From: Plantago major
Taxonomy: Eukaryota > Streptophyta > Magnoliopsida > Lamiales > Plantaginaceae
Length of the DNA: 64,000 nucleotides
Assembly: GCA_026545765.1 (NCBI GenBank)
Contig: JAIFAC010000150.1
Coordinates: forward strand, 1-64,000
Direction of reading: 5' to 3'
Each line of letters opens with the position of its first letter. The stretch's first letter is position 1. The notes under the pieces are model-generated. The model did not search any database. It had not been told where the DNA came from and saw only the letters and a program-made list of their open reading frames with translations. Positions 49,606 to 62,700 of this stretch are shown here, piece by piece. Position numbers and translations under genes: made by a program.

Positions 49606-50748
49606 TTGAGCTAAGAATGCAACTCCCCAAGGATAGAGAAGGCTTCTTGGTTTGGAATACTGGCAGTTATCCTGATTTGTGTACTTTATTCTGGGATGTG
49701 GACCTTTTCCTGGATGAAGTGAGGATAGGCATTTGGGTTGACTTGCAACTCTCAGTTGATGGAGAAGGCAAGGATGAGACCAATCTATACTGGAATCTTC
49801 AAAGGTATACCCTCTTTCCTTCTTCTGTACTGTCAGCTTCTTTCTTTCTTCCCCCTTTCCCCTTCTCTTTTCTCCTCAGTTCTATCTTTTCTTCTTCTCT
49901 CATCTGGTTTCACTCAGTCTCTTTTTCTAAGTCTCACTAGCAGTACAGTAGTCCTGGATATGATGATATACACAATCTGATCCATTGTTATTGTTATTCT
50001 ATATTCTCTACTTGTGGAGGATTTTGGATTATTGGCCTTGTGGTAATTAGTAAACAACTGTGCCTTTTGAGAACCTGGTGCCATTCTGTTATTAAACTAA
50101 TCTGTCAAACTTGTTTTGTGCAAGTAAAGTTTGCTTCTGTACCTCAGGTTCTTGATGGAGCAAAAGATGGATTCACTTTGACTTCTAACTTGCTAACAGC
50201 TAACAGTTCTATCTTGGATGTAATTTTGATGGGCTTTTATGATGTAATTGAACTCTTGAACTGTTCCTTTTTGTATTTGTTGTGTGGAACAAATTCCTGC
50301 AGTTGTAATGTTACTAGTACTGGTAGATCTTATAGGTCTTTTACTTGTACTCTGGAGATTCATCTACCCAGTAACACTTCTATTAGGCAAGTTATGGAGA
50401 AGCTACCAAGAAGACCTGTTAGTTTGTTTTTTGTAATGTTATTGGTAGGCTTTAGCAGTTTAGACAAGCTCCTTTTGTACTTGGGTTCTTATAAACCCCC
50501 CTAAGTTTCTTTCCCTATATGGATGAATAAACTCGAGCCCACCCCTAGTAGTATAATTAACGTTGCCATTGGGAAAAATCACAGATCCAATTAGTGGCCG
50601 TATCTCCTCCCCATTGGTCTTGGTTCTGGATCTTCGGATCAATACTCGTTAACTCTCGGCTAGACTTCTTAAAAGTCTAGACATACTAGACGATGGGGTA
50701 ACCAAGATTACAACGTTAACTATCCTAGTAGTTGTGTCTCGCTTTATC
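49606..50748 (+). other. LINE B 3' region
   Basis: About 1.14 kb lies between the ORF2 stop and the poly(A) run, matching LINE A closely. It holds a pyrimidine-rich stretch (about 49809-49935), GT...AG borders 75 bp apart (49805-49879) that resemble a minimal intron, and a terminal hairpin. An ATG at 49602 overlaps the ORF2 stop as ATGA. That frame is interrupted by a stop at 49938-49940, unlike in A. Confidence 0.8.
50660..50680 (+). other. 3'-terminal hairpin of LINE B
   Basis: The perfect 8-bp stem CTAGACTT / AAGTCTAG (50660-50667 and 50673-50680) with a 5-base loop is the same as in LINE A and is about 70 bases before the poly(A) run. Both copies preserve it without change. Confidence 0.6.
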
Positions 50749-50766
50749 AAAAAAAAAAAAAAAAAA

Positions 50767-53700
50767 ACACACGAGGAGTAATAAAATAACGAACGAAGAA
50801 CTCTACGTGAGAGTTAAACAAAACACAAAAGGAGTGGGATAAACAAAAAATGAACAACTCCAATTGAGAGATAAACAACACAATAAAGGAGTGGGATAAT
50901 GTCAAACGAAGAAGTCTATTAGATATTTAAACAATACACTGAAGGAGTATGAGTATCAAAATCGAAGAACACTACTTGAGAGTTCAATAACACACATAAG
51001 GAGTGGGATAAACAACACAATAAACGAGTGTGATAATTACAAACGGAGAAGTCAATTTGAGATTTAAACAACACACAGGAGGAGTAAACAAATAACGAAC
51101 GAAGAACTCTACTTGAGAGTAAAACAAAACACAAAAGGAGTGGGTCAAACAACATACGAACAACTCCACTTGAGAGATAAAAACACACTAAAGGAGTGGG
51201 ATAGTGTCAAACGAAGAAGTCTATTCGAGATTTAAGCAATTCACAGAAGGAGTATGAGTATCACAAACGAAGAACACTACTTGAGAGTTAAACAACACAT
51301 ATAAGGACTTTGATAAACAACACTATAAATGAGTGGGATAATTACAAACGGAGAAGTCAATTTGAGATTTAAACAACACATAGGAAGAGTAATAAAATAA
51401 CGAACGAAGAACTCTACTTGAGAGTAAAACAAAACAAAAAAAGGAGTGGGATAAACAACAAACGAATTACTCCACTTGAGAGATAAACAACACAATAAAG
51501 GAGTGGGATAATGTCAAACGAAGAAGTCTATGAGATATTTAAACAATACACTGAAGGAGTATGAGTGTCAAAATCGAAGAACACTACTTGAGAATTAAAA
51601 AAGACACATAAGGAGTGGGATAAACAACACAATAAAAGGTGGGACAATTACAAGCGGAGAAGTCAATTTGAGATTTAAACAACATACATGAGGAGTAATA
51701 AAATAATGACCGAAGAACTCTACTTGAGAGTTAAACAGAACACAAAAGGAGTGGGATAAACAACAAATGAACAACTCCAATTGCGAGATAAAAAACACAA
51801 TAAAGGAGTGGGATAGTGTCAAACGAAGAAGTCTATTCGAGATTTAAGCAATTCACAGAAGGAGTATGACTATCACAAACGAAGAACACTACTTGAGAGT
51901 TAAACAACACATATAAGGACATTGATAAACAACACTATAAATGAGTGCGATAATTACAAACGGAGAATTCAATTTGAGATTTAAACAACACATAGGAAGA
52001 GTAATAAAATAACGAACGAAGAACTCTACTTGAGAGTAAAACAAAACACAAAAGGAGTGGGATAAACAACAAACGAATTACTCCACTTGAGAGATAAACA
52101 ACACAATAAAGGAGTGGGATAATGTCAAACGAAGAAGTCTATGAGATATTTAAACAATACACTGAAGGAGTATGAGTGCCAAAATCGAAGAACACTACTT
52201 GAGAATTAAAAAAGACACATAAGGAGTGGGATAAACAACACAATAAAGGAGTGGGACAATTACAAATGGAGAAGTCAATTTGAGATTTAAACAACACACA
52301 GGAGGAGTAATAAAATAACGAACGAAGAACTCTACTTGAGAGTAAAACAAAACAAAAAAGGAGTGGGTCAAACAACATACGAACAACTCCACTTGAGAGA
52401 TAAAAACACACTAAAGGAGTGGGATAGTGTCAAACGAAGAAGTCTATTCGAGATTTAAGCAATTCACAGAAGGAGTATGAGTATCACAAACGAAGAACAC
52501 TACTTGAGAGTTAAACAACACATATAAGGACTTTGATAATCAACATTATAAATGAGTGAGATAATTACAAACGGAGAAGTCAATTTGAGATTTAAACAAA
52601 ACATAGGAAGAGTAATAAAATAACCAACGAAGAACTCTACTTCAACACAATAAACGAGTGTGATAATTACAAACGGAGAAGTCAATTTGAGATTTAAACA
52701 ACACACATGAGGAGTAATAAAATAACGAACGAAGAACTCTACTTGAGAGTAAAACAAAACACAAAAGGAGTGGGTCAAACAACATACGAACAACTCCACT
52801 TGAGAGATAAAAACACACTAAAGGAGTGGGATAGTGTCAAACGAAGAAGTCTATTCGAGATTTAAGCAATTCACAGAAGGAGTAGGAGTGTCAAAATTGA
52901 AGAACACTACTTGAGAATTAAAAAAGACACATAAGGAGTGGGATAAACAACACAATAAAGGAGTGGGACAATTACAAACGGAGAAGTCAATTTGAGATTT
53001 AAACAACACACATGATGAGTAATAAAATAACAACCGAAGAACTCTACTTGAGAGTTAAACAGAACACAAAAGGAGTGGGATAAACAAAAAACGAACAACT
53101 CCAATTGAGAGATAAACAACACAATAAAGGAGTGGGATACTGTCAAACGAAGAAGTCTATGAGATATTTAAACAATACACTGAAGGAGTAGGAGTGTCAA
53201 AATTGAAGAACACTACTTGAGAATTAAAAAAGACACATAAGGAGTGGGATAAACAACACAATAAAGGAGTGGGACAATTACAAACGGAGAAGTCAATTTG
53301 AGATTTAAACAACACACATGATGAGTAATAAAATAACGACCGAAGAACTCTACTTGAGAGTTAAACAGAACACAAAAGGAGTGGGATAAACAAAAAACGA
53401 ACAACTCCAATTGAGAGATAAACAACACAATAAAGGAGTGGGATAGTGTCAAACGAATAAGTCTATTAGATATTTAAACAATACACTGAAGGAGTATGAG
53501 TATCAAAATCGAAGAACACTACTTGAGAGTTCAACAACACACATAAGGAGTGGGATAAACAACACAATAAACGAGTGTGATAATTACAAACGGAGAAGTC
53601 AATTTGAGATTTAAACAACACACATGAGGAGTAATAAAATAACGAAGAACTCTACTTGAGAGTAAAACAAAACACAAAAGTGTGTCAAACAACAAACGAA

Positions 53701-56700
53701 TTACTCCACTTGAGAGATAAAGAACACAATAAAGGAGTGGGATACTGTCAAACGAAGAAGTCTATGAGATATTTAAGCAATTCACAGAAGGAGTATGAGT
53801 ATCACAAACGAAGAACACTACTTGAGAGTTAAACAACACATATAAGGACTTTGATAAACAACACTATAAATGAGTGGGATAATTACAAACCGAGAAGTCA
53901 ATTTGAGATTTAAACAACACATAGGAAGAGTAATAAGATAACGAACGAAGAACTCTACTTGAGAGTAAAACAAAACACAAAAGGAGTGGGATAAACAACA
54001 AACGAATTACTCCACTTGAGAGATAAACAACACAATAAAGGAGTGGGATAATGTCAAACGAAGAAGTCTATGAGATATTTAAACAATACACTGAAGGAGT
54101 AGGAGTGTCAAAATTGAAGAACACTACTTGAGAATTAAAAAAGACACATAAGGAGTGGGATAAACAACACAATAAAGGAGTGGGACAATTACAAACGGAG
54201 AAGTCAATTTGAGATTTAAACAACACACATGATGAGTAATAAAATAACGACCGAAGAACTCTACTTGAGAGTTAAACAGAACACAAAAGGAGTGGGATAA
54301 ACAAAAAACGAACAACTCCAATTGAGAGATAAACAACACAATAAAGGAGTGGGATAATGTCAAACGAAGAAGTCTATTAGATATTTAAACAATACACTGA
54401 AGGAGTATGAGTATCAAAATCGAAGAACACTACTTGAGAGTTCAACAACACACATAAGGAGTGGGATAAACAACACAATAAGCAGGTGTGATAATTACAA
54501 ACGGAGAAGTCAATTTGAGATTTAAACAACACACATGAGGAGTAATAAAATAACGAACGAAGAACTCTACTTGAGAGTAAAACAAAACACAAAAGGAGTG
54601 GGTCAAACAACATACGAACAACTCCAATTGAGAGATAAACAACACAATAAAGGAGTGGGATAGTGTCAAACGAAGAAGTCTATTAGATATTTAAACAATA
54701 CACTGAAGGAGTATGAGTATCAAAATCGAAGAACACTACTTGAGAGTTAAACAACACATATAAGGACTTTGATAAACAACACTATAAATGAGTGGGATAA
54801 TTACAAACGGAGAAGTCAATTTGAGATTTAAACAACACATAGGAAGAGTAATAAAATAACGAACGAAGAACTCTACTTGAGAGTAAAACAAAACACAAAA
54901 GGAGTGGGATAAACAACAAACGAATTACTCCACTTGAGAGATAAACAACACAATAAAGGAGTGGGATACTGTCAAACGAAGAAGTCTATGAGATATTTAA
55001 ACAATACACTGAAGGAGTAGGAGTGTCAAAATTGAAGAACACTACTTGAGAATTAAAAAAGACACATAAAGAGTGGGATACACAACACAATAAAGGAGTG
55101 GGACAATTACAAACGGAGAAGTCAATTTGAGATTTAAACAACACACATGATGAGTAATAAAATAACGACCGAAGAACTCTACTTGAGAGTTAAACAGAAC
55201 ACAAAAGGAGTGGGATAAACAAAAAACGAACAACTCCAATTGAGAGATAAACAACACAATAAAGGAGTGGGATAGTGTCAAACGAAGAAGTCTATTAGAT
55301 ATTTAAACAATACACTGAAGGAGTAGGAGTATCAAAATCGAAGAACACTACTTGAGAGTTCAACAACACACATAAGGAGTGGGATAAACAACACAATAAA
55401 CAAGTGTGATAATTACAAACGGAGAAGTCAATTTGAGATTGAAACAACACATAGGAAGAGTAATAAAATAACGAACGAAGAACTCTACTTGAGAGTAAAA
55501 CAAAACAAAAAAGGAGTGGGATAAACAACAAACGAATTACTCCACTTGAGAGGTAAACAACACAATAAAGGAGTGGGATAATGTCAAACGAAGAAGTCTA
55601 TGAGATATTTAAACAATACACTGAAGGAGCATGAGTGTCAAAATCGAAGAACACTACGTGAGAATTAAAAAAGACACATAAGGTGTGGGATAAACAACAC
55701 AATAAAGGAGTGGGACAATTACAAACGGAGAAGTCAATTTGAGATTTAAACAACACACAGGAGGATTAATAAAATAACGAACGAAGAACTCTACTTGAGA
55801 GTTAAACAGAACACAAAAGGAGTGGGATAAACAAAAAACGAACAACTCCAATTGAGAGATAAACAACACAATAAAGGAGTGGGATAATGTCAAACGAAGA
55901 AGTCTATTAGATATTTAAACAATACATTGAAGGAGTATGAGTATCAAAATCGAAGAACACTACTTGAGAGTTCAACAACACACATAAGGAGTGGGATAAA
56001 CAACACAATAAACGAGTGTGATAATTACAAACGGAGAAGTCAATTTGAGATTTAAACAACACACATGAGGAGTAATAAAATAACGAACGAAGAACACTAC
56101 TTGAGAGTAAAACAAAACACAAAAGGAGTGGGTCAAACAACATACGAACAACTCCACTTGAGAGATAAAAACACACTAAAGGAGTGGGATAGTGTCAAAC
56201 GAAGAAGTCTATTCTAGATTTAAGCAATTCACAGAAGGAGTATGAGTATCACAAACGAAGAACACTACTTGAGAGTTAAACAACACATATAAGGACTTTG
56301 ATAAACAACACTATAAATGAGTGGGATAATTACAAACCGAGAAGTCAATTTGAGATTTAAACAACACGCAGGAGGATTAATAAAATAACGAACGAAGAAC
56401 TCTACTTGAGAGTAAAACAAAACACAAAAGGAGTGGGATAAACAACAAACGAATTACTCCACTTGAGAGATAAACAACACAATAAAGGAGTGGGATACTG
56501 TCAAACGAAGAAGTCTATGAGATATTTAAACAATACACTGAAGGAGTAGGAGTGTCAAAATTGAAGAACACTACTTGAGAATTAAAAAAGACACATAAGG
56601 AGTGGGATAAACAACACAATAAAGGAGTGGGACAATTACAAACGGAGAAGTCAATTTGAGATTTAAACAACACACATGATGAGTAATAAAATAACGACCG

Positions 56701-59700
56701 AAGAACTCTACTTGAGAGTTAAACAGAACACAAAAGGAGTGGGATAAACAAAAAACGAACAACTCCAATTGAGAGATAAACAACACAATAAAGGAGTGGG
56801 ATAATGTCAAACGAAGAAGTCTATTAGATATTTAAACAATACACTGAAGGAGTATGAGTATCAAAATCGAAGAACACTACTTGAGAGTTCAACAACACAC
56901 ATAAGGAGTGGGATAAACAACACAATAAGCGAGTGTGATAATTACAAACGGAGAAGTCAATTTGAGATTTAAACAACACACATGAGGAGTAATAAAATAA
57001 CGAACGAAGAACTCTACTTGAGAGTAAAACAAAACACAAAAGGAGTGGGATAAACAACAAACGAACAACTCCACTTGAGAGATAAACAACACAATAAAGG
57101 AGTGGGATAATGTCAAACGAAGAAGTCTATTCGAGATTTAAGCAATTCACAGAAGGAGTATGAGTATCACAAACGAAGAACACTACTTGAGAGTTAAACA
57201 ACACATATAAGGACTTTGATAAACAACACTATAAATGAGTGGGATAATTACAAACCGAGAAGTCAATTTGAGATTTAAACAAAACATAGGAAGAGTAATA
57301 AAATAACGAACGAAGAACTCTACTTGAGAGTAAAACAAAACACAAAAGGAGTGGGATAAACAACAAACGAATTACTCCACTTGAGAGATAAACAACACAA
57401 TAAAGGAGTGGGATACTGTCAAACGAAGAAGTCTATGAGATATTTAAACAATACACTGAAGGAGTAGGAGTGTCAAAATTGAAGAACACTACTTGAGAAT
57501 TAAAAAAGACACATAAGGAGTGGGATAAACAACACAATAAAGGAGTGGGACAATTACAAACAGAGAAGTCAATTTGAGATTTAAACAACACACATGATGA
57601 GTAATAAAATAACGACCGAAGAACTCTACTTGAGAGTTAAACAAAACACAAAAGGAGTGGGATAAACAAAAAACGAACAACTCCAATTGAGAGATAAACA
57701 ACACAATAAAGGAGTGGGATAATGTCAAACGAAGAAGTCTATTAGATATTTAAACAATACACTGAAGGAGTATGAGTATCAAAATCGAAGAACACTACTT
57801 GAGAGTTCAACAACACACATAAGGAGTGGGATAAACAACACAATAAACGAGTGTGATAATTACAAACGGAGAAGTCAATTTGAGATTTAAACAACACACA
57901 TGAGGAGTAATAAAATAACGAACGAAGAACTCTACTTGAGAGTAAAACAAAACACAAAAGGAGTGGGTCAAACAACATACGAACAACTCCACTTGAGAGA
58001 TAAAAACACACTAAAGGAGTGGGATAGTGTCAAACGAAGAAGTCTATTCGAGATTTAAGCAATTCACAGAAGGAGTATGAGTATCACAAACGAAGAACAC
58101 TACTTGAGAGTTAAACAACACATATAAGGACTTTGATAAACAACACTATAAATGAGTGGGATAATTACAAACGGAGAAGTCAATTTGAGATTTAAACAAC
58201 ACATAGGAAGAGTAATAAAATAACGAACGAAGAACTCTACCTGAGATTAAAACAAAACAAAAAAGGAGTGGGATAAACAACAAACGAATTACTCCACTTG
58301 AAAGGTAAACAACACAATAAAGGAGTGGGATAATGTCAAACGAAGAAGTCTATTAGATATTTAAACAATACACTGAAGGAGTATGAGTATCAAAATCGAA
58401 GAATACTACTTGAGAGTTCAACAACACACATAAGGAGTGGGATAAACAACACAATAAACGAGTGTGATAATTACAAACGGAGAAGTCAATTTGAGATTTA
58501 AACAACACACATGAGGAGTAATAAAATAACGACCGAAGAACTCTACTTGAGAGTTAAACAAAACACAAAAGGAGTGGGATAAACAAAAAACGAACAACTC
58601 CAATTGAGAGATAAACAACACAATAAAGGAGTGGGATACTGTCAAACGAAGAAGTCTATGAGATATTTAAACAATACACTGAAGGTGTAGGAGTGTCAAA
58701 ATTGAAGAACACTACTTGAGAATTAAAAAAGACACATAAGGAGTGGGATAAACAACACAATAAAGGAGTGGGACAATTACAAACGGAGAAGTCAATTTGA
58801 GATTTAAACAACACACATGATGAGTAATAAAATAACGACCGAAGAACTCTACTTGAGAGTTAAACAGAACACAAAAGGAGTGGGATAAACAAAAAACGAA
58901 CAACTCCAATTGAGAGATAAACAACACAATAAAGGAGTGAGATAGTGTCAAATGAATAAGTCTATTAGATATTTAAACAATACACTGAAGGAGTATGAGT
59001 ATCAAAATCGAAGAACACTACTTGAGAGTTCAACAACACACATAAGGAGTGGGATAAACAACACAATAAACGAGTGTGATAATTACAAACGGAGAAGTCA
59101 ATTTGAGATTTAAACAACACACATGAGGAGTAATAAAATAACGACCGAAGAACTCTACTTGAGAGTTAAACAAAACACAAAAGGAGTGGGTCAAACAACA
59201 TACGAACAACTCCACTTGAGAGGTAAAAACACACTAAAGGAGTGGGATAGTGTCAATCGAAGAAGTCTATTCGAGATTTAAGCAATTCACAGAAGGAGTA
59301 TGAGTATCACAAACGAAGAACACTACTTGAGAGTTAAACAACACATATAAGGACTTTGATAAACAACACTATAAATGAGTGGGATAATTACAAACGGAGA
59401 AGTCAATTTGAGATTTAAACAACACATAGGAAGAGTAATAAAATAATGAACGAAGAACTCTACTTGAGAGTAAAACAAAACACAAAAGGAGTGGGATAAA
59501 CAACCAACGAATTACTCCACTTGAGAGATAAACAACCTGAAAAAGTGGGATACTGTCAAACGAAGAAGTCTATGAGATATTTAAACAATACACTGAAGGA
59601 GTATGAGTGCTAAAATCGAAGAACACTACTTGAGAATTAAAAAGGACACATAAGGAGTGGGATGAACAACACAATAAAGGAGTTGGACAGTTACAAACGG

Positions 59701-62700
59701 AGAAGTCAATTTGAGATTTAAACAACACACATGAGGTGTAATAAAATAACGAACGAAGAACTCTACTTGAGAGTTAAACAAAACACAAAAGGAGTGGGAT
59801 AAACAAAAAACGAACAACTCCAATTGAGAGATAAACAACACAATAAAGGAGTGGGATAATGTCAAACGAAGAAGTCTATTAGATATTTAAACAATACACT
59901 GAAGGTGTATGAGTATCAAAATCGAAGAACACTGCTTGACAGTTCAACAACACACATAAGGAGTTGGATAAACAACACAATAAAGGAGTGGGATAATTAC
60001 AAACGGAGAAGTCAATTTGAGATTTAAACAACACACATGAGGAGTAATAAAATAACGAACGAAGAACTCTACTTGAGAGTTAAACAAAACACAAAAGGAG
60101 TGGGATAAACAAAAAATGAACAACTCCAATTGAGAGATAAACAACACAATAAAGGAGTGGGATAATGTCAAACGAAGAAGTCTATTAGATATTTAAACAA
60201 TACACTGAAGGAGTATGAGTATCAAAATCGAAGAACACTACTTGAGAGTTCAATAACACACATAAGGAGTGGGATAAACGACACAATAAAGGAGTGGGAT
60301 AATTACAAACGGAGAAGTCAATTTGAGATTTAAACAACACATATGAGGAGTAATAAAATAACGAACGAAGAACTCTACTTGAGAGTTAAACAAAACACAA
60401 AAGGAGTGGGATAAACAAAAAATGAACAACTCCAATTGAGAGATAAACAACACAATAAAGGAGTGGGATAATGTCAATCGAAGAAGTCTATTAGATATTT
60501 AAACAATACACTGAAGGAGTATGAGTATCAAAATCGAAGAACACTACTTGAGAGTTCAATAACACACATAAGGAGTGGGATAAACAACCTGATAAGCAGT
60601 GTGGGATAATTACAAACGGAGAAGTCAATTTGAGATTTAAACAACACACAGGAGGAGTAATAAAATAACGAACAAAGAACTCTACTTGAGAGTAAAACAA
60701 AACACAAAAGGAGTGGGATAAACAACAAACGAACAACTCCACTTGAGAGATAAAAACACACTAAAGGAGTGGGATAGTGTCAAACGAAGAAGTGTATTCG
60801 AGATTTAAGCAATTCACAGAAGGAGTATGAGTATCACAAACGAAGAACACTACTTGAGAGTTAAACAACACATATAAGGACTTCTATAAACAACACTATA
60901 AATGAGTGGGATAATTACAAACAGAGAAGTCAATTTGAGATTTAAACAACACATAGGAAGAGTAATAAAATAACGAACGAAGAACTCTACTTGAGAGTAA
61001 AATGAAACAAAAAGGTGGGATAAACAACAAACGAATTACTCCACTTGAGAGGTAAACAACACAATAAAGGAGTGGAATAATGTCAAACGAAGAAGTCTAT
61101 GAGATATTTAAACAATACACTGAAGGAGTATGAGTGTCAAAATCGAAGAACACTACTTGAGAATTAAAAAAGACACATAAGGAGTGGGATAAACAACACA
61201 ATAAAGGAGTGGGACAATTACAAACGGAGAAGTCAATTTGAGATTTAAACAACACACATGAGGAGTAATAAAATAACGAACGAAGAACTCTACTTGAGAG
61301 TTAAACAAAACACAAAAGGAGTGGGATAAACAAAAAATGAACAACTCCAATTGAGAGATAAACAACACAATAAAGGAGTGCGATAATGCCAAACGAAGAA
61401 GTCTATTAGATATTTAAACAATACACTGAAGGAGTATGAGTATCAAAATCGAAGAACACTACTTGAGAGTTCAATAACACACATAAGGAGTGGGATAAAC
61501 AACACAATAAATGAGTGTGATAATTACAAATGGAGAAGTCAATTTGAGATTTAAACAACACACAGGAGGAGTAATAAAATAACGAACGAAGAACTCTACT
61601 TGAGAGTAAAACAAAACAAAAAAGGAGTGGGTCAAACAACATACGAACAACTCCACTTGAGAGATAAAAACAGACTAAAGGAGTGGGATAGTGTCAAACG
61701 AAGAAGTCTATTCGAGATTTAAGCAATTCACAGAAGGAGTATGAGTATCACAAACGAAGAACACTACTTGAGAGTTAAACAACACATATAAGGACTTTGA
61801 TAAACAACACTATAAATGAGTGGGATAATTACAAACGGAGAAGTCAATTTGAGATTTAAACAACACATAGGAAGAGTAATAAAATAACGAACGAAGAACT
61901 CTACTTCAACACAATAAACGAGTGTGATAATTACAAACGAAGAAGTCAATTTGAGATTTAAACAACACACATGATGAGTAATAAAATAACGACCGAAGAA
62001 CTCTACTTGAGAGTTAAACAGAACACAAAAGGAGGGGGATTAAACAAAAAACGAACAACTCCATAAAAACACACTAAAGGAGTGGGATAGTGTCAAACGA
62101 AGAAGTCTATTCGAGATTTAAGCAATACCTTTGAAGGAGTAGGAGTGTCAAAATTGAAGAACACTACTTGAGAATTAAAAAAGACACATAAGGAGTGGGA
62201 TAAACAACACAATAAAGGAGTGGGACAATTACAAATGGAGAAGTCAATTTGAGATTTAAACAACACACATGATGAGTAATAAAATAACAACCGAAGAACT
62301 CTACTTGAGAGTTAAACAGAACACAAAAGGAGTGGGATAAACAAAAAACGAACAACTCCAATTGAGAGATAAACAACACAATAAAGGAGTGGGATAATGT
62401 CAAACGAAGAAGTCTATGAGATATTTAAACAATACACTGAAGGAGTATGAGTGTCAAAATCGAAGAACACTACTTGAGAATTAAAAAAGACACATAAGGA
62501 GTGGGATAAACAACACAATAAAGGAGTGGGACAATTACAAACGGAGAAGTCAATTTGAGATTTAAACAACACACATGAGGAGTAATAAAATAACGACCGA
62601 AGAACTCTACTTGAGAGTTAAACAAAACACAAAAGGAGTGGGATAAACAAAAAATGAACAACTCCAATTGAGAGATAAACAACACAATAAAGGTGGGATA

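Larger units (their letters stand above)
43251..50766 (+). mobile_element. LINE B: near-complete plant L1-type retrotransposon
   Basis: This 7.5-kb element has a ~100-bp 5' leader (43251-43350), an intact ORF1, an ORF2 broken once, a ~1.1-kb 3' region and an 18-base poly(A) run (50749-50766). A possible imperfect target duplication is CACACATGAGGAG (43212-43224) against CACACGAGGAG (50767-50777). The shorter form also exists as a normal satellite variant, so this is not decisive. The satellite phase is otherwise continuous across the insertion. LINE B is nearly identical to LINE A and is the best candidate for recent activity in the window. Confidence 0.95.
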
